Source of the DNA: Geminicoccus harenae | GTDB taxonomy: Bacteria; Pseudomonadota; Alphaproteobacteria; Geminicoccales; Geminicoccaceae | Direction of reading: 5' to 3' | Assembly: GCF_019800005.1 (NCBI RefSeq) | Contig: NZ_JABGCL010000012.1 | Span: forward strand, 1 to 64,000 | Length of the DNA: 64,000 nt | Shown here: piece by piece, positions 41,108 through 49,285 of the stretch | How positions within the stretch are numbered: position 1 is the stretch's first letter | How the letters are laid out: each line of letters starts with the position of its first letter | Notes under the pieces: model-generated | The model's input: only the letters and a program-made list of their open reading frames with translations | Database searches by the model: none | Told to the model about the DNA's origin: nothing | Translations under genes and position numbers: made by a program

Positions 41108-42996
41108 CCCGCGCTGACCGGCCGGGCCGCCAGCACCAGCGTGACGTGGCCCAGGAGCGACCAGCCGGTCCCGTTCTCGACCGGCGGCGTGCCGCCGCCG
41201 TCATAGTCGGGCGATTCGCTGGACCAGAGCAGCCGCCAGGCCCGCCCGGCCGGTGGTGCGAGCAGGGGCTCCGGCAGGCTGGCGCGCTCCAGGTCCGCGC
41301 CGAGATTGACCAGCACCAGCCGGTCGTCGCCCGCCTCGCCGAAGAAACGCAGGAGGAACGCCTCCGGCCCGAGCACGGCACCGTCCAGGCCGTGCCTGCC
41401 CTGTGCGGCGAACACCGGGTCCTCGCGGCGCAGCCGCAGGAGGTCGCGGTGCAATGCGCAGACATGGCCGTGGCGTCCGGCTTCCGCCCAGTCGAGCTTG
41501 CAGCGCTGGAACAGTTCAGGGGAGGCGGGATCGGTGAGGCGGGCCTGCATCTCCGGCGTGGCCATGGCGGGGAACTGGCCGAGGAAGTCCTGCCGGCCCT
41601 CCCGCACGGTGGCGGCCAGTTCCGGCTCATGGTCGGCGAAGTAGAAGAACGGGGCGGAGGCCGTGAATTCCTGGCCCTGGAACAGCATGGGCGTGGCCGG
41701 CAGGAGCAGCATGAGCCCGGTCAGCGCACGCAGCCGGGCGGGATCGGTGCGCTGGTGCAGGCGCAGGCCGTGGGCGCTGTTGGCGATCTGGTCGTGGTTC
41801 TGGGTGAAGCTCACCATCGTCCAGGGTGGCAGGTCCAGGCCAGGGGTGCCGCGCCGCTTGCCCTGGTGCGCATAGCCCTGGCCCTGGAACAGGTAGCCGT
41901 GCTTGGCCGCAGAAACGAACTCTTGCGGGCTGCCGCGATGGTCCCGGTAGTAGGCCGGGCGGCGTCCCGTCACCGCCACCATGGCGGAATGGTGCAGATC
42001 GTCGTTCCACAACGCATCCAGCCCGAAGCCTCCCCGTTCCTGCGGGCGCACTAGCCGGGTCTCCTGCGGCTCGTTCTCGCCGATGATCACGATCCGGCGG
42101 CCGCCGGCAGCCGCGCGTGCGGCGCGCACGATCTCGGCGATGATGTGGTCGGCCGAATCGTCCTGCATGCTCTGGGTGGCATCCAGGCGCAGGCCGTCGA
42201 AGCGATATTCGTCGATCCAGTAGGCGGCGTTGCTCACGAAGAACTCGCGCACTGGCCCTGAGTTCGGGCCGTCGAAATTGATCGCCTCGCCCCACTCGTT
42301 GTCATGGCGATCGGTGAAGTAGTCCTTGCTGAACCGGGGCAGGTAATTGCCGTCCGGGCCCAGGTGATTATAGACGACGTCCAGGATCACGCCGATGCCC
42401 TGGCCGTGCGCGGCATCGATGAAGCCGCGCAGCTCGTCCGGCGTGCCATAGAGCCGGGTCGGCGCGAACAGGCCGACCCCGTCATAGCCCCAGCCGAACC
42501 GGCCCGCGAACTCGTTCACCGGCATCATCTCGATCAGCGTGATGCCGATGTCGCGCAGGAATGGCAGCTTCTCCTGCGCTGCCGCCCAAGTCCCCTCCGG
42601 CGTGAAGGTGCCGACATGCAGCTCGTAGATGACTTGGCCCCGGATGCTGGCACCCCGCCATTCGGGATGCCGCCAGCCATAGGTGTGCGGGTCGGCCACC
42701 TCGGATGGTCCGTGCGGGCCCTCGGGCTGCCGCCGCGATGCCGGGTCCGGCAGGAGCTGGTCGCTCCCGTCCAGGCGCAGCCGGTAGCGGTCGCCCGCCC
42801 CGATCCCGGGCAGGAAGCCGGCGAAATAGCCGTTCCCCTCGGCTGCGAGCGACGTCTCCCGGCCGTCCGCCAGCACCACGGATAGCTCGGCACAGGCCGG
42901 TGCCCAGATGCGGAACGAGGTCCCGCCTTCGCCTGGCTCGGCACCGATCGGCATCCGGCGCCGCAGCCCTGGCTCGACCTGGCTCATCACGTTCAT
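41104..42996 (-). CDS. treZ: Malto-oligosyltrehalose trehalohydrolase
   Basis: A 630-residue GH13 enzyme that releases trehalose from maltooligosyl trehalose. The N-terminal CBM48-like domain (FRIWAPACAELSVVLADGRE) precedes the barrel: IYELHVGTFTPEGTW, LDVVYNHLGPDGNYLPRFS, catalytic nucleophile Asp in DGLRLDATQSM, acid Glu in VIIGENEPQETRL and FTQNHDQIANSA. PMLFQGQEFTASAPFFYFAD is TreZ-specific. The usual partner treY is not adjacent; a GH13 alpha-glucosidase diverges upstream instead. The ATG at 42996 or 42987 is the start. Confidence 0.93.
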   Translation of the reverse strand: MNVMSQVEPGLRRRMPIGAEPGEGGTSFRIWAPACAELSVVLADGRETSLAAEGNGYFAGFLPGIGAGDRYRLRLDGSDQLLPDPASRRQPEGPHGPSEVADPHTYGWRHPEWRGASIRGQVIYELHVGTFTPEGTWAAAQEKLPFLRDIGITLIEMMPVNEFAGRFGWGYDGVGLFAPTRLYGTPDELRGFIDAAHGQGIGVILDVVYNHLGPDGNYLPRFSKDYFTDRHDNEWGEAINFDGPNSGPVREFFVSNAAYWIDEYRFDGLRLDATQSMQDDSADHIIAEIVRAARAAAGGRRIVIIGENEPQETRLVRPQERGGFGLDALWNDDLHHSAMVAVTGRRPAYYRDHRGSPQEFVSAAKHGYLFQGQGYAHQGKRRGTPGLDLPPWTMVSFTQNHDQIANSAHGLRLHQRTDPARLRALTGLMLLLPATPMLFQGQEFTASAPFFYFADHEPELAATVREGRQDFLGQFPAMATPEMQARLTDPASPELFQRCKLDWAEAGRHGHVCALHRDLLRLRREDPVFAAQGRHGLDGAVLGPEAFLLRFFGEAGDDRLVLVNLGADLERASLPEPLLAPPAGRAWRLLWSSESPDYDGGGTPPVENGTGWSLLGHVTLVLAARPVSAG

Positions 42997-43136
42997 CCCA
43001 ACTGGCTCGGCCGACGTGGTTCAACCCGGGCAGGGCGGTCCCGTTCCATCAACAGGACGGTAGCCGGCCCCGCGGGAACCCGTCGGCCCGCAGCGGGCTT
43101 GCCCAACGGTTGGCCCATACGCGCTGGAGATGGCTG

Positions 43137-44729
43137 ATGCCGGAGAACACCTGGTGGAAGCGGGGGATCGTCTACCAGATCTATCCGCGCTCCTTTCAGG
43201 ATTCGAACGGTGACGGCATCGGCGACCTGGAGGGCATCCGCCGGCGGCTCGACCATCTCGCCTGGCTGGGTGTGGACGCGGTCTGGCTTTCCCCGTTCTA
43301 TCCCTCGCCCATGGCCGATTTCGGTTACGACGTCGCGGATTATTGCGGGGTCGACCCGATCTTCGGCTCGCTGGACGACTTCGACCGGCTGATCGGCGAG
43401 GTGCATGGCCGGGGCCTGAAGCTGATCGTCGACTTCGTGCCCAACCACACGTCCGACCAGCACGAATGGTTCCGGGAAAGCCGGTCGTCGCGCGATAACC
43501 CGAAGCGCGACTGGTACATCTGGCACGACCCGGCACCGGGCGGCGGCCCGCCCAACAACTGGAACAGCAATTTCGGCGGGCCGGGCTGGACCTTCGACGA
43601 GGCGACCGGCCAGTACTACTACCATGCCTTCTTGAAGGAGCAGCCCGACCTCAACTGGCGCAACCCGAAAGTCCGGGCGGCGATGCACGACGTCTTGCGC
43701 TTCTGGCTGCGCCGGGGCGTGGACGGCTTCCGGGTCGACGTGATCTGGCACCTGATGAAGGACGAGGGCTTCCGCGACAACCCGCCGAACCCCGCCTATC
43801 AGGCGGACCAGCCGGACATCAACCGGACCCTGCAGATCCATTCCACCGACCAGCCCGAGGTCCACGGCGTCATCGCCGGGATGCGCCGGGTGCTGGACGA
43901 GTTCGACGACCGGGTGCTGATCGGCGAGATCTACCTGCCGCTCGACCGGCTGGTCACCTATTACGGCGAGAACCTCTCCGGCGCGCACCTGCCGTTCAAC
44001 TTCCAGCTCATCCACATGGCCTGGCGTGCCGGGGACATCGCGGCACTGGTCGAGGAGTACGAGGGCGCCATCCCGCCGGGCGGCTGGCCCAACTGGGTGC
44101 TGGGCAACCACGACCAGACGCGGATCGCCGCGCGTGTGGGCGAAGCGCAGGCACGGGTCGCCGCCATGCTGCTGCTGACCCTGCGCGGCACGCCGACCAT
44201 GTATTACGGCGACGAGCTCGGCATCGGCCGGGTGGAGATCCCGCCCGACGCGGTGCAGGACCCCTGGGAGCGCAACGAGCCGGGCCTGGGCTTCGGCCGC
44301 GACCCGCAGCGCACGCCGATGCAGTGGGACGACTCGCCGAGTGCGGGCTTCACCACCGGCCGGCCCTGGCTGCCCCTGACGCCGGACCACGGCACCCGCA
44401 ACGTGGCGGCGATGCGGGAGGACCCGGGCTCGATCCTGACCCTCTACCGCCGGCTGATCGAGCTGCGGCGACGCCACCTGGCCCTGAGCGTGGGCGACTA
44501 TGTCGGTGCCCATGCCGATGGCCAGGTGTTCGCCTATGAGCGACGCTTTGGCCAAGAACGGCTGCTGGTCGCCCTCAACTTCAGCCACGCGGCGCAGACC
44601 GTGCCGCTGCCGGAAGGGGTGGCAGGCGCGCAGGTGCTGCTGTCGACGCTGGCTTCAGGCGAGCCGGCCATTCATGGCCAGGAGCTGGCGCTGCGCCCGG
44701 ACGAGGGCGTGGTGCTGGCGCTGGACTGA
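43137..44729 (+). CDS. GH13 alpha-glucosidase / oligo-1,6-glucosidase-type enzyme
   Basis: A 530-residue glycoside hydrolase. WWKRGIVYQIYPRSFQDSNG opens the barrel; DFVPNHTSDQHEWF, GFRVDVIWHLMKDEG (nucleophile Asp), RVLIGEIYLPLDRLV (acid Glu) and NWVLGNHDQTRIA (His-Asp) are GH13 regions I-IV. RTPMQWDDSPSAGFTTG is typical of alpha-glucosidases of the bacterial GH13 cluster that act on short maltosides, sucrose isomers or trehalose-like substrates. Cytoplasmic, no signal peptide. The ATG at 43137 has GGAG 7 bp upstream. Divergent from treZ and followed after 81 bp by a polyol dehydrogenase. Confidence 0.9.
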   Translation: MPENTWWKRGIVYQIYPRSFQDSNGDGIGDLEGIRRRLDHLAWLGVDAVWLSPFYPSPMADFGYDVADYCGVDPIFGSLDDFDRLIGEVHGRGLKLIVDFVPNHTSDQHEWFRESRSSRDNPKRDWYIWHDPAPGGGPPNNWNSNFGGPGWTFDEATGQYYYHAFLKEQPDLNWRNPKVRAAMHDVLRFWLRRGVDGFRVDVIWHLMKDEGFRDNPPNPAYQADQPDINRTLQIHSTDQPEVHGVIAGMRRVLDEFDDRVLIGEIYLPLDRLVTYYGENLSGAHLPFNFQLIHMAWRAGDIAALVEEYEGAIPPGGWPNWVLGNHDQTRIAARVGEAQARVAAMLLLTLRGTPTMYYGDELGIGRVEIPPDAVQDPWERNEPGLGFGRDPQRTPMQWDDSPSAGFTTGRPWLPLTPDHGTRNVAAMREDPGSILTLYRRLIELRRRHLALSVGDYVGAHADGQVFAYERRFGQERLLVALNFSHAAQTVPLPEGVAGAQVLLSTLASGEPAIHGQELALRPDEGVVLALD

Positions 44730-44810
44730 GGAGAGCGGTGGCAACTTTCGCCGGCTGCGCCGGCCTGCCATCGTGGCCGGGCCAACGATCGGGTTCGGAA
44801 GGAGTGCAGA

Positions 44811-46298
44811 ATGGCCGGTTTGAACAACAGCATGCTGGAGCGCCTGCCGGCCGGCATCGGCAAGCCGGCCTATGACCGCCGCAAGGTCACCGCCGGCATC
44901 GCGCATCTGAGCGTCGGCAATTTCCATCGCGCTCATCAGGCGGTCTATCTCGACCGCTGCCTGAGCATGGAGGGCCAGGAGGGCTGGGGTATCCTCGGCA
45001 TCGGCCTGGTCGACAGCCCGGCCGAGCGGGCCAAGGCGGCGAGCCTCACCCGGCAGGACGGGCTCTACACGCTGAGCGTATTCCCGCCCGAGGGCGAGCC
45101 CGGCAGCGAGGTGATCGGCTCGATCGTCGACTATCTGTTCGCACCGGCCAACCCGGCTCTGGTGCTGGAGCGCCTGAGCGATCCCGCGATCCGGATCGTG
45201 ACGATGACCATCACCGAAGGCGGCTACAACATCGACGACAAGACCGGCGCGTTCCGGCTGGATGCGCCCGAGATCGTGGCGGACCTGGCGCGGCCGGATG
45301 CGCCGGCCACCATGTTCGGTGTCGTCACCGCGGCCCTGGAGCGCCGGCGCAAGGCGGGTGTCCCGCCGTTCACCATGCTCTCCTGCGACAACCTGCAGAA
45401 CAATGGTGAGGTGGCGAAGAAGGCGATCCTGGCGTTCGCCGGGGCGCGCAGCCGCGAACTCGCCGACTGGATCGCGGCGAATGTCGCCTTTCCGAGCTGC
45501 ATGGTCGACCGGATCACGCCCGCCGTGCTGCCCGAGGACGTCCGGCGACTGAATGCGCTCACGGGGATCGCCGACGAGGCGCCGGTGTTCGCCGAGGACT
45601 TCATCCAGTGGGTGGTCGAGGATCACTTCCCTTCCGGCCGGCCGAAGCTGGAAGCGGTCGGCGTGCAGTTCACCGACGACGTGAAGCCTTACGAGCAGAT
45701 CAAGCTCAGGATGCTGAACTCCTCGCACCTGATGCTGTCCTACCCGGGCCAGGTCGGCGGCTACCGCTTCGTCCACGAGGCGATGGCCGACGAGCGGATC
45801 ATGGGCTTGCTTCGCAGCTTCCTGGACAAGGACGTCATCCCGCTGCTCTCGGCACCGGCGGACATGCCGCTCGAGCGCTACCGGGACATCGTGCTGGCCC
45901 GCTTCGCCAACCCGGCGATCAACGACCAGAACGCGCGGCTCACCTCGGACAGCACCTCCAAGATCCCGGTGTTCCTGTCCGAGACGATCCGCCAGTGCCT
46001 GGAAGGGGGGCGCGACCATCGCCGCCTGGCCTTCCTCCTGGCCGGCTACGCCCATTATCTCGGCGGGGCCGACGACCGGGGCCAGCGCTTCGAGCCGATC
46101 GAGCCGAAGCTGGAGGATGCGGACCGGGCACTCGCGAGCGATCCGGACCCGGCCGCACCCTTGCGGATCAGCACGCTCCGCTTCCTGGAGCTGGATGCGC
46201 ACCCCGGCTTCGTCCAGAGCTTCGTCGGCTACCGCAAGGCGATCGCCGAGAAGGGCATCCTGCCGGCACTGGCCGACCTTCTGGCCGAGCCCGGCTGA
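44811..46298 (+). CDS. Mannitol dehydrogenase / fructuronate reductase family protein
   Basis: A 495-residue NAD(P)-dependent polyol-specific long-chain dehydrogenase. HLSVGNFHRAHQAVYLD is the N-terminal family motif, GIGLVDSPAERAKAASLTRQ and VTMTITEGGYNID mark the nucleotide domain, and the active site KLRMLNSSHLMLSYPG carries Lys, Asn and His. It interconverts mannitol and fructose, or related ketoses and uronates. ATG with GGAAGGAG upstream. Placed with treZ and GH13 it fits a cytoplasmic sugar-catabolism cluster. Confidence 0.9.
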   Translation: MAGLNNSMLERLPAGIGKPAYDRRKVTAGIAHLSVGNFHRAHQAVYLDRCLSMEGQEGWGILGIGLVDSPAERAKAASLTRQDGLYTLSVFPPEGEPGSEVIGSIVDYLFAPANPALVLERLSDPAIRIVTMTITEGGYNIDDKTGAFRLDAPEIVADLARPDAPATMFGVVTAALERRRKAGVPPFTMLSCDNLQNNGEVAKKAILAFAGARSRELADWIAANVAFPSCMVDRITPAVLPEDVRRLNALTGIADEAPVFAEDFIQWVVEDHFPSGRPKLEAVGVQFTDDVKPYEQIKLRMLNSSHLMLSYPGQVGGYRFVHEAMADERIMGLLRSFLDKDVIPLLSAPADMPLERYRDIVLARFANPAINDQNARLTSDSTSKIPVFLSETIRQCLEGGRDHRRLAFLLAGYAHYLGGADDRGQRFEPIEPKLEDADRALASDPDPAAPLRISTLRFLELDAHPGFVQSFVGYRKAIAEKGILPALADLLAEPG

Positions 46299-46302
46299 AC
46301 CG

Positions 46303-46608
46303 TCAGCGGACCTCGGCCATGATCAGGCGGCGACCGGCCAGGAGCTTGCCGGTCGCCTCGCGCAGGATCGGCATGCGCGGATTCTGCTCGTGGCGGGTGA
46401 CCGCGGCCTCGTCGGCATAGAGCTCGTTCACCATCACCTTGTTGGGGATGGGCGTGCCGTCGCGCTCGATCGGCTTGATCACCTCGAAGCGCAGGCAGCC
46501 TTCCTCCTCCTCGAGGGTCAGGCGGGCATGCTCGCTGATGAGCCGGGTGAACTCGGCTTCCTGGCCATCCAGCGTGTCGAATTCGACGATGATCGCGATC
46601 TGCGGCAA
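46303..46608 (-). CDS. Antibiotic biosynthesis monooxygenase (ABM) domain protein
   Basis: A 101-residue single dimeric alpha-beta barrel. IAIIVEFDTLDGQEAEFTRL, LEEEEGCLRFEVIKP and MVNELYADEAAVTRHEQNPR match YgiN/putative quinol monooxygenases. They are often quinol-oxidising or metabolite-shielding proteins. Its stop lies 4 bp from that of the convergent mannitol-dehydrogenase gene. Confidence 0.82.
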   Translation of the reverse strand: MPQIAIIVEFDTLDGQEAEFTRLISEHARLTLEEEEGCLRFEVIKPIERDGTPIPNKVMVNELYADEAAVTRHEQNPRMPILREATGKLLAGRRLIMAEVR

Positions 46609-46689
46609 TGGTGGGGCCTCCCTCGGCCGGTTCGGTGTCCACGGAGGCGTCTGGCCGCAAGCCGCCAGAAACCCCGTTGCCCGTCCTGG

Positions 46690-49176
46690 CTAGTGCTGCG
46701 TGCTGCGCCGGTCCAGGGAATGCTCGGCGTGCCAGGCCATCAGGCCGGTGGTGGCCCGCTCCAGCTCCAGGCGCAGGCGCTGGACCTCGGCCGGCCCCCT
46801 GGACAGGAGGACCGAGTCGTCCAGGCCGCGCCAGCCGAGCAGCACGTCGAACAGGGCGGTGGCGCCGACATGGGCGGCACTCGAGCGCAGGGCATGGGCG
46901 TGGTCGCGCATGGCCGCGACGTCCTCCTGCGCCACCGCCTGCTCGATGCCGTCGACCAGTTCCGCCGCCTCGCTCACGAAGGTGTCGAGCAGCTCGTCGA
47001 TGAAGCCGTCACCCTGGTCCAGCACCGCCAGCCCCTCCAGCTTGCGCCGGTCCAGCACCGGGCGGGGATCACCGGCGGTCGCCAGCGCCACCACCGGGCG
47101 GGGCTTGGGCAGCTCGGTGACCAGCTCGGTGGATCTGGCCGCAGGTGAGGGGACCGGCTGGGGTGGCGGCACCGCACGGACCGGCCTGGCGGCCACCGGA
47201 TCGGCCGCGGGTGCGCCGCTGGCGCGGTGCAGGGCCACCAGCTGGTCGATCTGGTCGAGCAGGGTCTCGGTCTCGATCGGCTTCATGGCGTAGCCGGAGA
47301 ACCCGACCTTGCGGCATTCCTCGACCGTGGCATCGGTCACGTCGGCGGTGAGCGCCACCACCGGCGGCAGGTCGTCCTCGGTGAACTTCAGGAGCTTGAG
47401 CGCCTCGATCCCGCCCATGCCCGGCATGTTCAGGTCCATCAGCACGAGGTCGAACCGCTCGACCGCGATCCGGTCGACCGCCTCCTGGCCGGAGCCCACG
47501 ATCACCACCTCGTGCCCGGCACTCTCCAGGATACGGCGGGCGACCTGCTGGTTGGTCAGGTTGTCCTCGGCGATCAGGAGGCGGGCCGGATGCCTGGCGA
47601 CCGCCGGCTGCTGCCGGGATTCCAGTGCCGGGGCCTGGTGCGGCGCCAGTGCCGCCCGCACCAGGACCGGCAGGTCACGCTCGATCCCGTCGGGCGCCAC
47701 ACTCGCCATCGCATAGTCCGGCCGCGGGACGGCCGCAGGCTGCAACACCACGATGTCGACCTGGACCTCGATCCGCCGGGTCACCAGGTCGAGCAGCTCG
47801 ACCGCATCCTCATGGCGGGCGCGGCTCAGCACCAGCAGGCGGCGGCCATGGCCGCGGCGCAGGAGCAGGGCGGCAGTGGCCAAGTCGGCGGCCGGCTGGG
47901 AGGCGATCCCGGCGCCGCGGATCGCCGCATGGGCGCGCTCGGCCAAGGCTCCCTCGCCCAGCACCACCACCGTGCCATGGCTCGGCAGGGGCGGGAGCGC
48001 GTCGGCGGCCACCGGGGCCAGCGGCAGGGCGAAGCCGAACCGGGTCCCCTGGCCGGGCGCGCTGGCGACGGCGAGGCGCCCGCCCATCAGCTCCACCAGC
48101 TCCTTGGCGATGGTGAGGCCGAGCCCGGTGCCGCCATAGACGCGGTTGGTGGTGTCCTCGGCCTGGGTGAAGCTCTCGAAGATCCGCGCCTGCACCTCCT
48201 GCGGGATGCCGATGCCGGTATCCTCGACGTCGAAGCCGACGCCCGCCTCGCCATTCGGCAGCATCATCCGACTCACCCGGATCGTCACGCCGCCCCGCTC
48301 GGTGAACTTCAGGGCGTTGGCGATCAGGTTGGTCAGCACCTGCTGCAGGGCGGACATGTCGCCGGTCAGGCCGGGCGGCACCTGCGGGTCGAGCACCAGG
48401 CGCAGCCACAGGCCACGGGCCTGGGCCTGGGGCTCCAGCATGCCGCGCAGGATGCCCAGCAGCAGGTGGACGTCGAACGGCTTGCGCACCACCGCGAACC
48501 GGCCGGCCTCGATCTTGGCAGCGTCCAGCACCGCGTCGACCAGGCCCAGGATCGTGCCCGACGCGGTGCGGATGGTGCCCAGCATCTCGCGCCGGTCATC
48601 GTCCTTCTCGTCGCGGCGCAGCAGGTCGGACAGGCCGATCACCGCGTTGAGCGGGGTGCGGAACTCGTGGCTCATCACCGCGAGGAAGCGGCTCTTCGCC
48701 CGGTTGGCCTCCTCGGCCCGCTGGACCGCCTGCTCCAACTTGCGCAGCAGGACCGAGACGTAGGCCGGCAGCACGACCAGCGCCATGATCAGCGCCACGT
48801 CCAGGGCCGGGATCAGGCGCCAGTCCTCGTTGAGGAACACCACCAGGCCGAACAGCACCAGCGACATGCCCGCCGAGGCGAACAGATAGGGCCGGCCGAA
48901 GCGGAAGCCGTGGCCGAAGATGATCCAGAGCAGGATCGGGTAGAAGGGCGAGGCGGTCATGCCGCCCACCAGCATCACCGCGTTCACGCCGGTGGTGTCG
49001 ATCAGCATGCCGAGCAGGCGCCGCACCACGCTGACGCCCGGGTGGAGCAGGATGTGGCCGAACACCAGGAGCGAGAGGCAGAACGCGCCCAGGCTGATCG
49101 ACAGGCCCTGGACCACGAAGCGTTCCGGCGCCTGCTCGGCGGGCGCGGCGAACACGATGTAGAGGCCGATCAGCAC
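46690..49176 (-). CDS. Hybrid sensor histidine kinase (RpfC-like) with REC and Hpt domains
   Basis: An 828-residue membrane kinase. Four or five helices in 1-145; HisKA with phospho-acceptor His170 (FLAVMSHEFRTPLNAVIGL); HATPase with NLIANALKFTERGG and YGGTGLGLTIAKELVELM. A degenerate receiver-like segment (about 410-510) is followed by a true REC (LLIAEDNLTNQQVARRI, VLMDLNMPGMGG) and a C-terminal Hpt (HAHALRSSAAHVGA). The layout matches RpfC. Start: GTG at 49176; however RRRLAGRPDSEHEQALIRIG, usual at the N-terminus of such kinases, lies in frame just upstream with no ATG, GTG or TTG before a TGA. The next gene upstream encodes its likely regulator. Confidence 0.87.
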   Translation of the reverse strand: MLIGLYIVFAAPAEQAPERFVVQGLSISLGAFCLSLLVFGHILLHPGVSVVRRLLGMLIDTTGVNAVMLVGGMTASPFYPILLWIIFGHGFRFGRPYLFASAGMSLVLFGLVVFLNEDWRLIPALDVALIMALVVLPAYVSVLLRKLEQAVQRAEEANRAKSRFLAVMSHEFRTPLNAVIGLSDLLRRDEKDDDRREMLGTIRTASGTILGLVDAVLDAAKIEAGRFAVVRKPFDVHLLLGILRGMLEPQAQARGLWLRLVLDPQVPPGLTGDMSALQQVLTNLIANALKFTERGGVTIRVSRMMLPNGEAGVGFDVEDTGIGIPQEVQARIFESFTQAEDTTNRVYGGTGLGLTIAKELVELMGGRLAVASAPGQGTRFGFALPLAPVAADALPPLPSHGTVVVLGEGALAERAHAAIRGAGIASQPAADLATAALLLRRGHGRRLLVLSRARHEDAVELLDLVTRRIEVQVDIVVLQPAAVPRPDYAMASVAPDGIERDLPVLVRAALAPHQAPALESRQQPAVARHPARLLIAEDNLTNQQVARRILESAGHEVVIVGSGQEAVDRIAVERFDLVLMDLNMPGMGGIEALKLLKFTEDDLPPVVALTADVTDATVEECRKVGFSGYAMKPIETETLLDQIDQLVALHRASGAPAADPVAARPVRAVPPPQPVPSPAARSTELVTELPKPRPVVALATAGDPRPVLDRRKLEGLAVLDQGDGFIDELLDTFVSEAAELVDGIEQAVAQEDVAAMRDHAHALRSSAAHVGATALFDVLLGWRGLDDSVLLSRGPAEVQRLRLELERATTGLMAWHAEHSLDRRSTQH

Positions 49177-49285
49177 CGAGAAGCCGATGCGGATCAGCGC
49201 CTGCTCGTGCTCCGAGTCGGGTCGCCCGGCCAGCCGCCGCCTGATTCACGCGACCGGGCCCTGGCGCTGGCGCGGCGGCGGCGGG

